A stretch of 64,000 nucleotides of DNA from Orobanche coerulescens. Taxonomy: Eukaryota; Streptophyta; Magnoliopsida; Lamiales; Orobanchaceae. The number at the start of each line of letters is the position of its first letter. Within the stretch, counting starts at the first letter, position 1. A program made the translations under genes and the position numbers. This document shows positions 1 through 9,420 of this stretch, piece after piece. The stretch spans positions 99,436,001-99,500,000 of the forward strand of contig CM065803.1 of the NCBI GenBank assembly GCA_033398695.1. The letters are read 5' to 3'. The notes under the pieces were generated by a model. The model did not search any database and was not told the DNA's origin. It saw nothing but the letters and a program-made list of their open reading frames with translations.

Positions 1-211
1 TACGGGTGCTATTAATAACACTATCTGGCAGTCGAGTGGAAATTCGAATTACCTAGGTTGTAGTTTGATTTAATTTTGTTTTGTTGTAAAGTATGCTATT
101 TTGGTTGTTTAGGCATTGTTAGGTATTGCCGTGGCTATAAAAGAAATTGTTGCAGTTGTGATGTTAAAATAATCAGATGTGAAATTAAATAGATTTCTCT
201 TTGATAAATAT

Positions 212-340
212 TACTCCCTCTGCCCCTAAGTGCATTCTCATTTAAGAATGGCACGGATTTTAAGAAAATTGTGCTTCTAAAATCTGACCCAGTGACTCGT
301 AAACTCTAAAAAATAAAAAAAAATTGCTTCTGTTTTCATC
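212..340. mobile_element. Stowaway-like MITE end (tentative)
   Basis: TA followed by CTCCCTCTGCCCCTAAGTG resembles the terminal signature of plant Stowaway (Tc1/mariner-type) MITEs, which insert at TA and start with CTCCCTCCGTCCC. The AT-rich body, with runs of A, also fits. I could not find the matching inverted end GGGAG-TA within the next few hundred bases, so this is at best a truncated copy. The right limit given is arbitrary. Confidence 0.3.
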
Positions 341-418
341 TAGCAAACACTATTAAAGTTAAACATTTTATTAAAAAGTTGATTATTTTTAAAGTAAAAA
401 CAATATAAAAGGGGACCT

Positions 419-520
419 TTCTCTCTCTCCCCCTCCCTGTTTCTCCTCCCGCTCCCCTCCCTCCCTCTCCCCTTCTCCTACTTCCCGCTCTCACTCTCCC
501 TCCCCTTCCCCCTCCCTCAA
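419..520. repeat. Pyrimidine (CT/CCCT) low-complexity tract
   Basis: About 100 bases almost entirely of C and T (CTCTCT, CCCTCC, CCCTCCC units). It is a degenerate polypyrimidine/polypurine tract with no coding content. Confidence 0.85.
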
Positions 521-900
521 GAATTTAGCTTGTAATAGGGTTGGATCTCTTCTCGGCTTTGACCTAATTAGCTGGGAGTCCATGCCCATTGTATTCTTTT
601 TGTATAGCATACAGACGTTTTTTAGTCATTTTGGAAGAAGGGATATGTTGACGTGGGTGCAGGGCAGCAGACTTGTGAGAGGGGGTGAATTAAGTATGAT
701 ATTGGCTATTATAACCTAAAACCAACTTTTCATCATTGATATCCACTTAGGTGGGACGGAGTCGATGTCGGGTAGGGGGGCGGGTAGCCGAACCCGAGCG
801 GCAACACCATTCCGCCTAGCTCGGGTTGGTTGGGCGGGCTGAATTTTCGAGTTCTCAAGCCGAGTGAAAGTTGCAAAAAATGGCCGTTGGGTTGGTGATT

Positions 901-922
901 CTAGCCGTTGTGCAACGGCTAG
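901..922. repeat. Perfect inverted repeat with 10-bp arms
   Basis: CTAGCCGTTG is followed by TG and then CAACGGCTAG, so the two arms are exact reverse complements. It lies about 110 bp upstream of the ATG of the broken SANT/NAM-like gene, just before an A-rich stretch. A related half-site (GGCCGTTGG) lies some 20 bp to the left. Confidence 0.9.
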
Positions 923-1032
923 GAACAAAATAAAAAAAAAAAAATTTCCCACTCCTATTTAAACTAATCTTTCACCTCTATTTTCAAAATAAAAACCCAC
1001 AACACACAATAATCTTTCAAAAATACTAAACT

Positions 1033-2288
1033 ATGGATCCAAGGAGAGGTAAAAACTTTCACCTCGCGTCACAAGGTCGGGCTCAACCATCCCGAATCAA
1101 CCAAATCAAACTCCGTTAGGATTTAGCCAATTTTATTCTCAACCATCCCGAATCCATTTTATGTTCCACAACCCCAATCTCCACAATTTTTCCCATATAA
1201 TATGGGTCCTCCTCAATTGAATCCACAACACTACAACATCAGCTGCACAAGCGAGTTTTCCCGTTCGAAAACCTTAGTGAAGACGTAGAGTACGTGCGAA
1301 ACACAACCACTACCAAATGAAGAAGACGAAGATGAGGAAGTTCAAGAAGTCGATCCTAGAGGGAAGAAAAAGCTTTCACGGGAGGAGGCCCCGTGAAGTT
1401 TGGGCCAGGCACAAGAGGAGGCGTTGGCGAAAGCATGGGTTCAAATCTCCACTTGTGGTGTTGTCATTAATGAACAAAAGTCCGACGGTTTTTGGAAACG
1501 GATTCTCGAGCATTACGAGGCAACTGTGGGTTCGAGTTCACGAACATTTCATGCGTTGAATACCAAGTGGAGAACAATGAACACGGCCATGGGTATTTTC
1601 CACGGCTACTACCTCCAAGCGGTACATAATCTATACTTTATTATTTACAATTACATTATTTTGTTTTAGCTATACTTTTTTATTTTGCGTAATCCGCAGT
1701 TTTTATTTACAATTAAATTATTTTGTATATAATGTAGAAACGTGCTAAGGCTAGTGGGTGCAACGACTTGGACGTGGTGAGGCAAGCTGAAATGGATTTC
1801 TACACAGCAAGAAAAAAACAATTTCTTCATAGCAGGGCGTGGGAGGTTGTCAGAGGACATGAGAAATGGACGGAGCAAGAATGTTTTCAAGATATTGCCG
1901 GTGCTGCAAGCAATTCTTCAAAAAGGAGGTCGGGGAGTATGATGCGGCAAGCAACACCATTCCCGACATGAATGAAGACCCCACCCCTCCAATTGAATCA
2001 AGAAAAATGAAGAAGAAGCAAGCTGCATCCTCCTCGTCTATCTCAAGCGTTGCGGATGAAATCAACGCGTACACACAAAAGAAGACACAATATTTGGAAG
2101 AAAAACGCGAGATGGCGAAACAATTGTTGGCTACACAACTCGAGGGGGCGAAGTTCAAGAATACACAACGAGAGTTGAAGTTTTTTTTGGAGCCGCATGA
2201 TCACATTCGCGATCCCGCTATGTTGGAATTAGTTCTTACCCAAAAACGTGAACTTGCGGCCAAACACGGATGGGCTTGCAATTTTTAA
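1033..2288 (+). pseudogene. Broken SANT/NAM-associated gene (PIF/Harbinger ORF1-like)
   Basis: The ATG at 1033 opens a frame that soon stops. Downstream pieces in shifted frames give a Pro/Gln/Asn-rich N-terminus, an acidic linker (about 1320-1370), a SANT/trihelix-like segment with EEALAKAWVQIS and FWKRILEHYE (1400-1620), a probable intron (about 1622-1738, GT...AG, AT-rich), and a second exon with AEMDFYTARKKQF and a C-terminal helical region ending at 2288. This matches plant proteins combining a Myb/SANT domain with a NAM-associated C-terminus, which occur as ORF1 of PIF/Harbinger transposons and as domesticated relatives. Breaks seen are an early TAG, a TGA at about 1394 in the linker (CGA to TGA is likely), and a frameshift between the VVRGHEKW part and the KKKQAASS part. 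I found neither transposase nor terminal inverted repeats, so whether it is a transposon remnant or a dead host gene is open. Confidence 0.6.
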
Positions 2289-2689
2289 ATTGTAGTGCAA
2301 GTTATTTTAATTTCAACTTATGTAATGTTTTTTTTTTTTTAAGTTGTAGTTTCAATTTTTAAGTTGTAGTTTTTTTAAGTATTATGTAATGTTTTTTTTA
2401 ATGAAATGGTATGTTTTTATTTTAAATATTGTATGTGATTTTATGTATTTAAAAAAAAAATGGATTCGGGTACTAGGGTACCACTCCCACTTGTTAGGGT
2501 AGTGTTAGGGTAGTATTGGGGTAGTTTTGAGTTGGAAGGTTTTTATTGGATAGAGGTGACGTGGCACCCTTAGGGTATTAGGGTAAGAAATATCCACTCC
2601 CTCCCCCCTTAGGACACTAGTGATCTGGGTCCATAATTCTACGTGTCCCACGGTGATTATTATATAAGTGATGTGTCATAAATTGTTTT
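2289..2689. other. AT-rich non-coding spacer
   Basis: T-rich and A-rich runs follow the pseudogene stop, then a segment with loosely repeated TTAGGGTAG units (2490-2525). No gene is seen. A PIF/Harbinger end could lie here, but no inverted partner was found near 620-760. Confidence 0.6.
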
Positions 2690-2705
2690 ATATCCGTCAC
2701 TGATC

Positions 2706-2955
2706 TTTTTTTTTTTTTTTTTTTATGACCCAAGTTTAATCCTGGGGGTTGTAGGTCCGATCCCTCATTCCTACCCCCGGTTAAATCGCAGGTTATGCCT
2801 CAGCAACCCGGTTTTGAGGATGCTTCAACTGAATAAACACACAAGGTCCAAATCCCTGAAAAAAGCGGATGCTCCCACGAGGATTCGAACCCACGCTGCG
2901 TGCCACCAGCGCGAAATATATCCCCCTCTTTTGCCACTGAGCTATGCCCTGGAGG
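2706..2955 (-). mobile_element. tRNA-derived SINE with poly(A) tail and TSD
   Basis: Read on the minus strand, the element starts at 2955 with CCTCCAGGGCATAGCTCAG. It carries a pol III A box (TAGCTCAGTGG, 2932-2946) and a B box (GGTTCGAATCC, 2881-2891) about 50 bp downstream, then a tRNA-unrelated body of some 150 bp and a poly(A) tail seen as the T run at 2706-2724. The same 16 bases, ATATCCGTCACTGATC, lie on both sides (2690-2705 and 2956-2971); further Ts may extend this. A box, B box, A tail and a long TSD together are diagnostic of a SINE moved by L1-type target-primed reverse transcription. It appears complete at about 250 bp. It is not a tRNA gene because the region cannot fold as a full cloverleaf. 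Confidence 0.88.
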
Positions 2956-2980
2956 ATATCCGTCACTGATCTTTTATGTA

Positions 2981-3365
2981 CTAGTTGTCCACCCGTGCGG
3001 TGCACCATAAAGAATATTTAAAATCGATATATAAGAGAATAGCAAATTAATATTTAAGATATAAGAAATGTATTATGCACAAAATTTTAATTACTAATAT
3101 ATATAATATATTATAAATGAAGTATGCTGCTTTTGATACAGTCATAAATTACAACTTTTTGAAAATTTCCCTATACACAACATTAATAGTTGTGTTGATA
3201 TGTTTTTTCTCATCATCACAAATTAGAATTTTCAAACCTTTTCTATTTGTGACTCTAGAAAAAGCAACATATAATTGACCATGACTAAAAAGAGGCTTAC
3301 GCAAATATAGACCAATATTTATTAAGGATTGCCCTTGACTTTTATTTATTGTCATGGCATAGGAA
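2981..3365 (-). mobile_element. Helitron 3'-terminal fragment
   Basis: On the minus strand the segment ends with a GC-rich region (GGTGCACCGCACGGGTGG) followed by ACAACTAG and a host T. CTAG fits the CTRR terminus, insertion between A and T fits Helitrons, and the GTGC/GCAC arms are a decayed copy of the usual 3' hairpin. Upstream on the same strand are the last codons of a PIF1-type helicase. The 5' part is missing, because at about 3365 the sequence switches to the LTR of element E. Confidence 0.65.
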
Positions 3366-3372
3366 ACTTGGC
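3149..3372 (-). pseudogene. Helitron RepHel, C-terminal helicase remnant
   Basis: About 75 codons on the minus strand contain [11 protein letters not shown] and [20 protein letters not shown], the last conserved blocks of PIF1/RecD-like superfamily 1 helicases as found at the C-terminus of plant Helitron Rep-helicase proteins. The frame is open from the natural stop at 3149 to about 3372, where it runs into unrelated LTR sequence. The nickase and the rest of the helicase are gone, so it is a non-functional remnant. The residues QVSYA directly before MTINKS also fit the family. Confidence 0.8.
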
Positions 3373-4277
3373 TAGAATGGCACTAGAATATGTGTTGCAT
3401 GTGTTTTATTCCTCGGTTGTAATGTTCTGGTGTCAGAATGCGGACTTTGTTACTGTTCCCATGCATTGTGGTTGAAGAAAGTTTGGGTGAGACCCTAATA
3501 ATTGTGTAAAGATTGTTTTGCGTAAAATGACTTTGGGCCGAGATCCAATTGTCTTGAAAAGATTTTGTAACTAAGGACATGAGATCTAGAAAGATTTTCT
3601 ATTTATAAAAATATTTGTTACATGAAACGAGATTTGGGTTGAGACCCTATTGTTTTCGAAAAAGGTTTTATAATCTTGGACTTAAAGTCTCAAAAGACTA
3701 TCTGTCGTTTTCTAAAACTCCTGAGTTGATATATTACTTTCAAGGACTTGGATTGTACTTAAACATTGAAAACCTCTCGGGAACTTCTTTCATGGTTTGT
3801 CGTTATTTTAATATAACTGATATTTGCTTGGTATATGCTGTATGGTCTGAATACTTGTACTAGCCATTCAAATCCTAACCCCTTAAATGAGGGAAATGCG
3901 TCTCATGCATTTCAGGTATGCGTAGTTCGCTGGAGCAATCACAGAGACGGCATGGAAAAGGACGAGCCGCGGTACTAATCAAGAGTTAAGAGTCAGTTAA
4001 TGTCGGTGAATCATCGAGTTAAATTCTATCATCAATTGTATTGTATTTTGACCCCTGCGTGGGTATGTACAACAATGAGTTTATATTTGGATTGATTTAG
4101 TCGTGAGATCTCATCGGTCAGTGTAATTTAATATTTGACCTTATCGGTCCATGTTAGTATGTTGTTTCACCTCAGCCGGTCAAATGTTATTCGTATCGTG
4201 GTGGTTAGCCTGGTAGATCCTCGTGGAAAAAGGGTCTACGGTGTGTAATATTCCCGGTTGATTTTCGGGGTGTTACA
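3366..4277 (+). repeat. Element E 5' LTR, 5'-truncated
   Basis: It matches 46605-47516 almost base for base by eye, including CACTAGAATATGTGTTGCATG near the start and GGGTGTTACA at the end. Roughly 1.6 kb of the left part, including the U3 motif array and TATA box seen in the 3' LTR, is missing at the junction with the Helitron fragment. An ORF of 82 codons (3615-3863) lies inside the LTR and is probably fortuitous. Confidence 0.85.
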
Positions 4278-4281
4278 TTTA

Positions 4282-4293
4282 TGGTATCAGAGC
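4282..4293 (+). promoter_or_regulatory. Primer-binding site of E (tRNA-iMet)
   Basis: TGGTATCAGAGC lies 4 bp after the LTR terminus. It is complementary to the 3' end of plant initiator tRNA-Met and primes minus-strand synthesis. Confidence 0.9.
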
Positions 4294-5126
4294 TTAGGTT
4301 GTGGAAATCGAGGCTGTAGAGTCGAGTCGTGATTAGTCGAGTCGTGTTTTGTCGCGTCGTCCGAGTTGTCGGTTAACAAGTCGACTTGTGCGTTGTCATA
4401 TCATGTCGTTCGTGTTGTTCGTCAAGATCGGTATCATGGGCGACCATCATCTTCGTGCGACCTGTGGATGTAAGTCTTCCCTTTTAGATATATATATTAT
4501 ATTTTATGATACATGACTTTGTAACTGGTAATATGGAAAATAGGTTTGATAATTGTGGTGTAATAAGTGTATAACGATTCAGATTGATAGATTGAGTTTT
4601 GAGTGGTACAATGTGTTGTGGAAGTTTCTAAATACTAATGTGTTCGAGAAGGCGTATTGACGGCAGAGATTGTTGGTAACGCAGATAGATGGTTTCATGC
4701 ATGTTGGAATTTAGGATTACATTCATGAGTTGTATTAGTTAGCATGGTGATTATATACCAGATGAACATGTGTTTGTAAATTGGGTGTGTTTGACTAATT
4801 GTTATAGATATGTTCATATTGGTAATCGTAATTGTTGCGCGTGTGTTTGAAAAAGATTTTTCTTTTTGAAAATTTCATAGACTCGAGTATGTTGTGAAAA
4901 ATCATATTTTCCAAAATATTTTATCGGTACGGTTAATCGACGGTCTAGTGTGGATTTTGAAAATATTTAAATATTAGTGAACTGGCCTTGTCTTTCAGAT
5001 AAAACCTTATGACGGTATTTAATAGATGTGTTTTGAAGTGTTTTGAACATTTTACAAAATGATACCGTCGTTAATCTTTTGTCATGTTCGAAAGAATTTT
5101 AGAAATGGTTTTGTCCTATAGATGTT
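4294..5126 (+). other. Leader of E, non-coding
   Basis: No protein similarity was recognised. The first part (CATCATCTTCGTGCGACC, about 4446) resembles the leader of A at about 13505 (CATCATCTTGGTGCGACC), so it is leader sequence of a related gypsy. The rest is AT-rich. It is cut by F and resumes at 9421. Confidence 0.55.
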
Positions 5127-6263
5127 TGTTGGAATATTTTATTCCAAATATTCATTAATAAGGTGTTGATGATTAAGTTGTTAAACAAAGGAAAACAACA
5201 AAGAAGCAAACAAAACAACGAAGGAGTCGAAGACGCAAAAAGCTGATCACACTGCAAAGCTAGCGCACGCTACAAGGGAAGGATAACGCACGCTATCGTG
5301 GTACATGACTGTTGTGAAGACTTTCAAATACAGAATGACATATGCAGTGACGAAATCATAGCGCACGCTACGATTGAGGAATAACGCACGCTAAAGTGTT
5401 TGAATTCAAAGATAATCAATCCGTTGGGAGATTCTGAAGTAAAGTCAAAAGATACAAACGGATATATGACGCAAGCAATGACGAAGTTCTAGCGCACACT
5501 ACATAAAGATGTTAGCCCACGCTAACGGATAGAGGCGGTAGCCACTGGACTAAAGTTGCAAGCAGTTAACGTACGTAAACAATGAATATTAACGTACGCA
5601 ACAGGCGATAGCGCACGCTAAGGAAGAATATTAGCGCACGCTAGAGAAGGCTGGCAGTAACGGCTAGTTGGAGGAAAATGGCTATAAATACCAAACCACT
5701 TGGTATCAAACCACACAACAACCTTGAACAAATCATTCATACTTGAGATATCATTTTATTCATTCTAGTTGTTGTATTTGAGCTTATATTGTTTAGTGAT
5801 TGAGTGTTATACACGAAATCATACAAGAGAGGAAAAAGAAAGGATACGATTGGATTCAGTGTTATTAGGATCAAGGATCCGGCATTGTTAGAATCGCAAT
5901 CGATACCTACGTGAGGTTTATCTAGTACCCATAGAAAGCTAGATTGGTTGATTCCTTGTCTAATAGAAAAGGAAAACGGTTTAACTTGGACCGACATAAA
6001 GACAAGTAATTGAACAGTTTACTCGGACCGATAGAAGACGAGTTTGTAACGGTTATCCCTCGACCGATAGAAGAGAGGTGCAGAGGTTTATCTTTAGTCT
6101 ATAGAAAAAGATACCGAGAGAGGACGTAGGCACGTTTGGCCAAACCTTTATAAATCCTGTGTCGATTTATCTTTCCGCACCTTTATTTAAATCGCTTCCG
6201 CAACGCGAAAGAGTTTTATAACTCTATCTCCAAACGGCGATACCGACCAATATCCCACCAATA
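5127..6263 (+). repeat. Element F 5' LTR
   Basis: Direct repeat of 8284-9420 with equal length. It holds a U3 array of TAGCGCACGCTA motifs (5261-5643), a TATA box (5683-5690), and a downstream region with repeated CCGATAGAAGA-like units (6010-6110). Confidence 0.93.
5261..5690 (+). promoter_or_regulatory. F U3 promoter: motif array plus TATA box
   Basis: Eight copies of TAGCGCACGCTA or one- to two-base variants lie at 5261, 5284, 5359, 5382, 5490, 5513, 5609 and 5632. Two AACGTACG sites lie among them (about 5572 and 5590). The TATA box GCTATAAATACC (5681-5692) follows 40 bp after the last copy, and TACCAA/TTGGTA arms follow it. The same arrangement recurs in the 3' LTR (TATA at 8838). The motif consists of arms TAGCG/CGCTA around CA. 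Its role is inferred from position only. Confidence 0.7.
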
Positions 6264-6265
6264 AT

Positions 6266-6277
6266 TGGTATCGGAGC
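6266..6277 (+). promoter_or_regulatory. Primer-binding site of F
   Basis: TGGTATCGGAGC starts 2 bp after the LTR end. It differs by one base (A to G) from the canonical initiator-Met site, as do the sites of copia elements B, C and K in this window. Confidence 0.85.
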
Positions 6278-6320
6278 GGTACCTCCTATAAGCGGCTTAG
6301 CATCCAAGGATTCGATCCAA

Positions 6321-7904
6321 ATGGCGTTTCAACTTACCCCGGTCGAAGGTCTTGCTCTAAATCGACCTCCATTCTTTGACGGATCTAACTTCATGACTTG
6401 GAAGAAGAAGATGTCGATATTCATCCGAGCCTACGTCATCGAGCTATGGAAAGTGATTTGTTTTGGTCCCAAAATTCCGACGAACTCGAACAGAACTCTC
6501 AAAACCTTTGAAGAGTATGATGATGCGGATTAGAAAAACGACCACTATAATTGCAAAGCCACACAATTATTATATTGTGCATTAAATATGGAAGAACACA
6601 ACCGGGTATCCTCGTGTGAAAGTGCCAAAGATATATCGAATATGCTAGAAGTCACACATGAAGGAACGTCTCAAGTCAAGGAGACGAAAATAAATATGCT
6701 CCTACATGAATACGTGCTATTTATGATGAAAAGTGAAGAATTCATCACGAACATGCTCGACCGTTTTTCGGTCATTTCTAATGGATTAGCTTGTTTTGGG
6801 AAACCATTATCAAGTAGTGAGAAAGTCAAGAAAATCTTAAGATCACTACCTGCTGAATGGGACGGCACCGTGACGGCGATCATGGAATCTAAAGATCTCA
6901 ATACACTCGACTTTAGCGCCCTCGTTGGTTCGCTAATTAATTATGAGATTGTTCTAAAATCTCGGAATGCCAAACCAAAGCCAAAGGAAAAATCGATAGC
7001 CATGAAGGCTAAAATGTCAAGAAATAAAGAAGAAATCCCGGTGGATGAAAGCGACGAAGAATCGGCATATTATGCCAAGAATATTAATAAGTTCCAAAAT
7101 TTATTAAAGTGGAGAAAGAAAGACATCTCGGGTGGAATGAAGAAATTCGACAACAACTGTCGAGTCTGTGGTAAACCAGGCCACTTCACAAGGAATTGCT
7201 GAGCTAATCAAAAGAAAGAAGTCCTCGTTGCAACATGGAGCGATGAAGATGAAGATGATGATTTTATCAATCAAAATAATCTCGCTCTCATGGCCCGAAG
7301 TTCATTCGATGATAGTGACGTCGAAAGTCAAGTAAGTAATTCCTACGATGAATTTTTTGAAGCATTTGAATTATTACATACGGACTATCAAAATAGTTTA
7401 TCCGAAATCAAATCCCTCCAAGCTAAAAATAAATTATTGGAAAATGAAATTTCCAAAATTCTTGAAAAAGAGAAAAATGTCGAGATCGATCATTCTCAAT
7501 GCGTTGAAAATGAAAATATTTTAAAGAATGATCTTTTGAAAGTTCAAACCGAGCTTAAAAATTTAACGAGGAAATATTCGTGTGGAAACGAAAAATTTGA
7601 ACAAATGCTCTCGATTCAAAAATTTACGTTGAACAAACAAGTGTTAGGATTCAAACCGCATACTAAAAACGAATCCTTAAATTTCAAAATACCTCAGTGT
7701 GAAAAATGCTCAAAAAATGGGCACCATATTTTAAACTGTAAAAGCTCACGACGGACGATTAAAATTAAAAAGATTTGGATTCCGAAAGGAACGTTTATTC
7801 TGAATATCGTATATGTCTCGAAAGAAAAACCAACTATCGGTTGGATCCCCAAAAATTATTTTTTATCAATAAATATTTTACTTAGGGGGAGTTTATATTT
7901 TTAA
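6321..7904 (+). pseudogene. Element F gag (SIRE-type copia), two nonsense stops
   Basis: The start ATG at 6321 (MAFQLTPVEGLALNRPP) opens a copia gag of UBN2 type: PPFFDGSNFMTWKKKM near residue 18, SLPAEWDGTVTAI in the middle, then a CCHC zinc knuckle (CRVCGKPGHFTRNC, 7160-7201), an acidic stretch, and a long Glu/Lys-rich coiled coil (7360-7640). A second, degenerate Cys/His cluster (CEKCSKNGHHILNC) and a WIPKG motif follow before the stop. This layout is typical of SIRE/Maximus gag. Two stops interrupt one continuous frame: TAG at 6531-6533 (probably from TGG) and TGA at 7200-7202 directly after the knuckle (probably from CGA). It would bind element RNA and form particles; this copy is dead unless read through. 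Confidence 0.85.
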
Positions 7905-8283
7905 AAGGGGAGATTTTTGTCAGGGGGAGTTATACCCGTTTTATGCATATTTCTATCATATCGTATTTTATCATAAATTGGTACCCTTTCATTTACACTT
8001 TTTGCTGATAACAAAAAGGGGGAGAAAAAGACTTGAATGGATAAAAAGCATCATGGAAGAATGATGAGAAAAGTAAAAAGTAAAAAGAGGGGGGGAGAAC
8101 AGAATAAACGAAGAAGTTGAAAAATGAAAAGAAGAAGTCGAAAAGAAGAAAAAGAAAAGATAGGAGAAACTAACGTAACGGACAAAGTCGAAAACTTTGA
8201 TCTGTACAAATATATACATACTTTATTTTGCAGGTATTATCCCATTCAAGATGTTGTTTTGTAATCATCAAAAAGGGGGAGAT
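7905..8283 (+). other. F 3' untranslated region with several purine tracts
   Basis: Where pol should be there are only some 380 bp. They contain G-rich purine tracts at about 7882, 7904, 7921, 8016 and 8090, and the terminal polypurine tract AAAAAGGGGGAGAT (8270-8283), which directly abuts the 3' LTR and would prime plus-strand synthesis. No coding similarity is seen. Confidence 0.7.
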
Positions 8284-9420
8284 TGTTGGAATATTTTATT
8301 CCAAATATTCATTAATAAGGTTTTGATGATTAAGTTGTTAAACAAAGGAAAACAACAAAGAAGCAAACAAAACAACGAAGTAATCGAAGACGCAAAAAGC
8401 TGATCAAACTGCAAAGCTAGCCACGCTACAAGGGAAGGATAACGCACGCTATCGTGGTACATGACCGTTGTGAAGACTTTCAAACATAAAATGACATATG
8501 CAGTGATGAAATCATAGCGCACGCTACGATTGAGGAATAGCACACGCTAAAGTGTTTGAATTCAAAGATAATCAATCCGTTGGGAGATTCTTGGGTAGAG
8601 TCAAAAGCTACAAATGGATATATGACGCAAGCAATGACGAAGTTCTAGCGCACGCTACATAAAGATGTTAGCGCACGCTAATGGATAGAGGCACTAGCCA
8701 CTGGACTAAAGTTACAAGCAGTTAACGTACGTAAACAACGAATATTAACGTACACAACAGGCGATAGCACACGCTAAGGAAGAATATTAGCGCACGCTAG
8801 AGAAGGCTTGCAGTAACGGCTAATTGGAGGAAAATGGCTATAAATTACCAAACCACTTGGTATCAAACCACACAACAACCTTGAGCAAATCATTCATACT
8901 TGAGATATCATTGTATTCATTCTAGTTGTTGTATTTGAGCTTATATTGTTTAGTGATTGAGTGTTATACACGAAATCATACAAGAGAGGAAAAAGAAAGG
9001 ATACGATTGGATTCAGTATTATTAGGATCAAGGATCCGGCATTGTTAGAATCGCAATGGATATCTACGTGAGGTTTATCTAGTACCTATAGAAAGTTAGA
9101 TTGGCTGATTCCTTGTCTAATAGAAATGGAAAACAGTTTAACTTGGATCGACATAAAGACAAGTAATTGAACGGTTTACTCGGACCGATAGAAGACGAGT
9201 TTGTAACGATTATCCCTCGAGCGATAGAAGAGAGGTGCAGAGGTTTATCTTTAGCCTATAAAAAAAGATACCTAGAGAGGACGTAGGCACGTTTGGCCGA
9301 ACCTCTATAAATCCTGTGTCGATTTATCTTTCCACACCTTTATTTAAATCGCTTCCGTAATGCGAAAGAGTTTTATAACTCTATCTCCAAACGGCGATAC
9401 CGACCAGTATCCCACCAACA
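8284..9420 (+). repeat. Element F 3' LTR
   Basis: Copy of 5127-6263. It retains the TAGCGCACGCTA array (8417-8802, some copies mutated, for example TAGCCACGCTA) and the TATA box at 8838-8847, and ends CCCACCAACA. Confidence 0.93.

Larger units (their letters stand above)
1..1032. other. Non-coding flank
   Basis: I see no convincing gene here. The stretch holds an AT-rich left part, a possible MITE end near 212, a pyrimidine tract at 419-520 and a GC-richer segment at 740-930 that ends in a palindrome. The short reading frames have no recognisable motif. Confidence 0.6.
5127..9420 (+). mobile_element. Copia element F, gag-only (non-autonomous)
   Basis: Two direct LTRs of 1137 bp each, beginning TGTTGGAATA and ending CCCACCAAYA, flank a 2-kb interior with a PBS, a SIRE-type gag and a purine tract. 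The flanking pentamers are ATGTT (5122-5126) and ATCTT (9421-9425), a TSD with one mismatch. No protease, integrase or reverse transcriptase is present. In the first 140 bp of the LTRs I count four differences, so the insertion is moderately old. It interrupts the leader of E. Confidence 0.88.

Noticed and set aside
2490..2525. Telomere-like TTAGGG units
   Set aside because: Only a few loosely spaced TTAGGGTAG words, not tandem TTTAGGG.
640..2620. Terminal inverted repeats of a Harbinger element around the SANT/NAM gene
   Set aside because: Shared words such as ATATCCACT are in direct, not inverted, orientation; no TWA target duplication could be fixed.
2881..2946. A tRNA gene on the minus strand
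   Set aside because: A and B boxes are present, but the flanks do not form an acceptor stem and the sequence continues into a SINE body with A tail and TSD.
3615..3863. 82-codon ORF in the E LTR, with a similar frame in the other LTR (46855-47085)
   Set aside because: It lies wholly within an LTR, one copy has an in-frame stop, and the similarity is explained by LTR homology. No domain was recognised.
5261..5643. CRISPR-like look of regularly repeated palindromic motifs in the LTRs
   Set aside because: Motif copies are 12 bp, irregularly spaced, variable, and sit in LTR promoters of plant retrotransposons; there are no constant repeats, unique spacers or cas genes.
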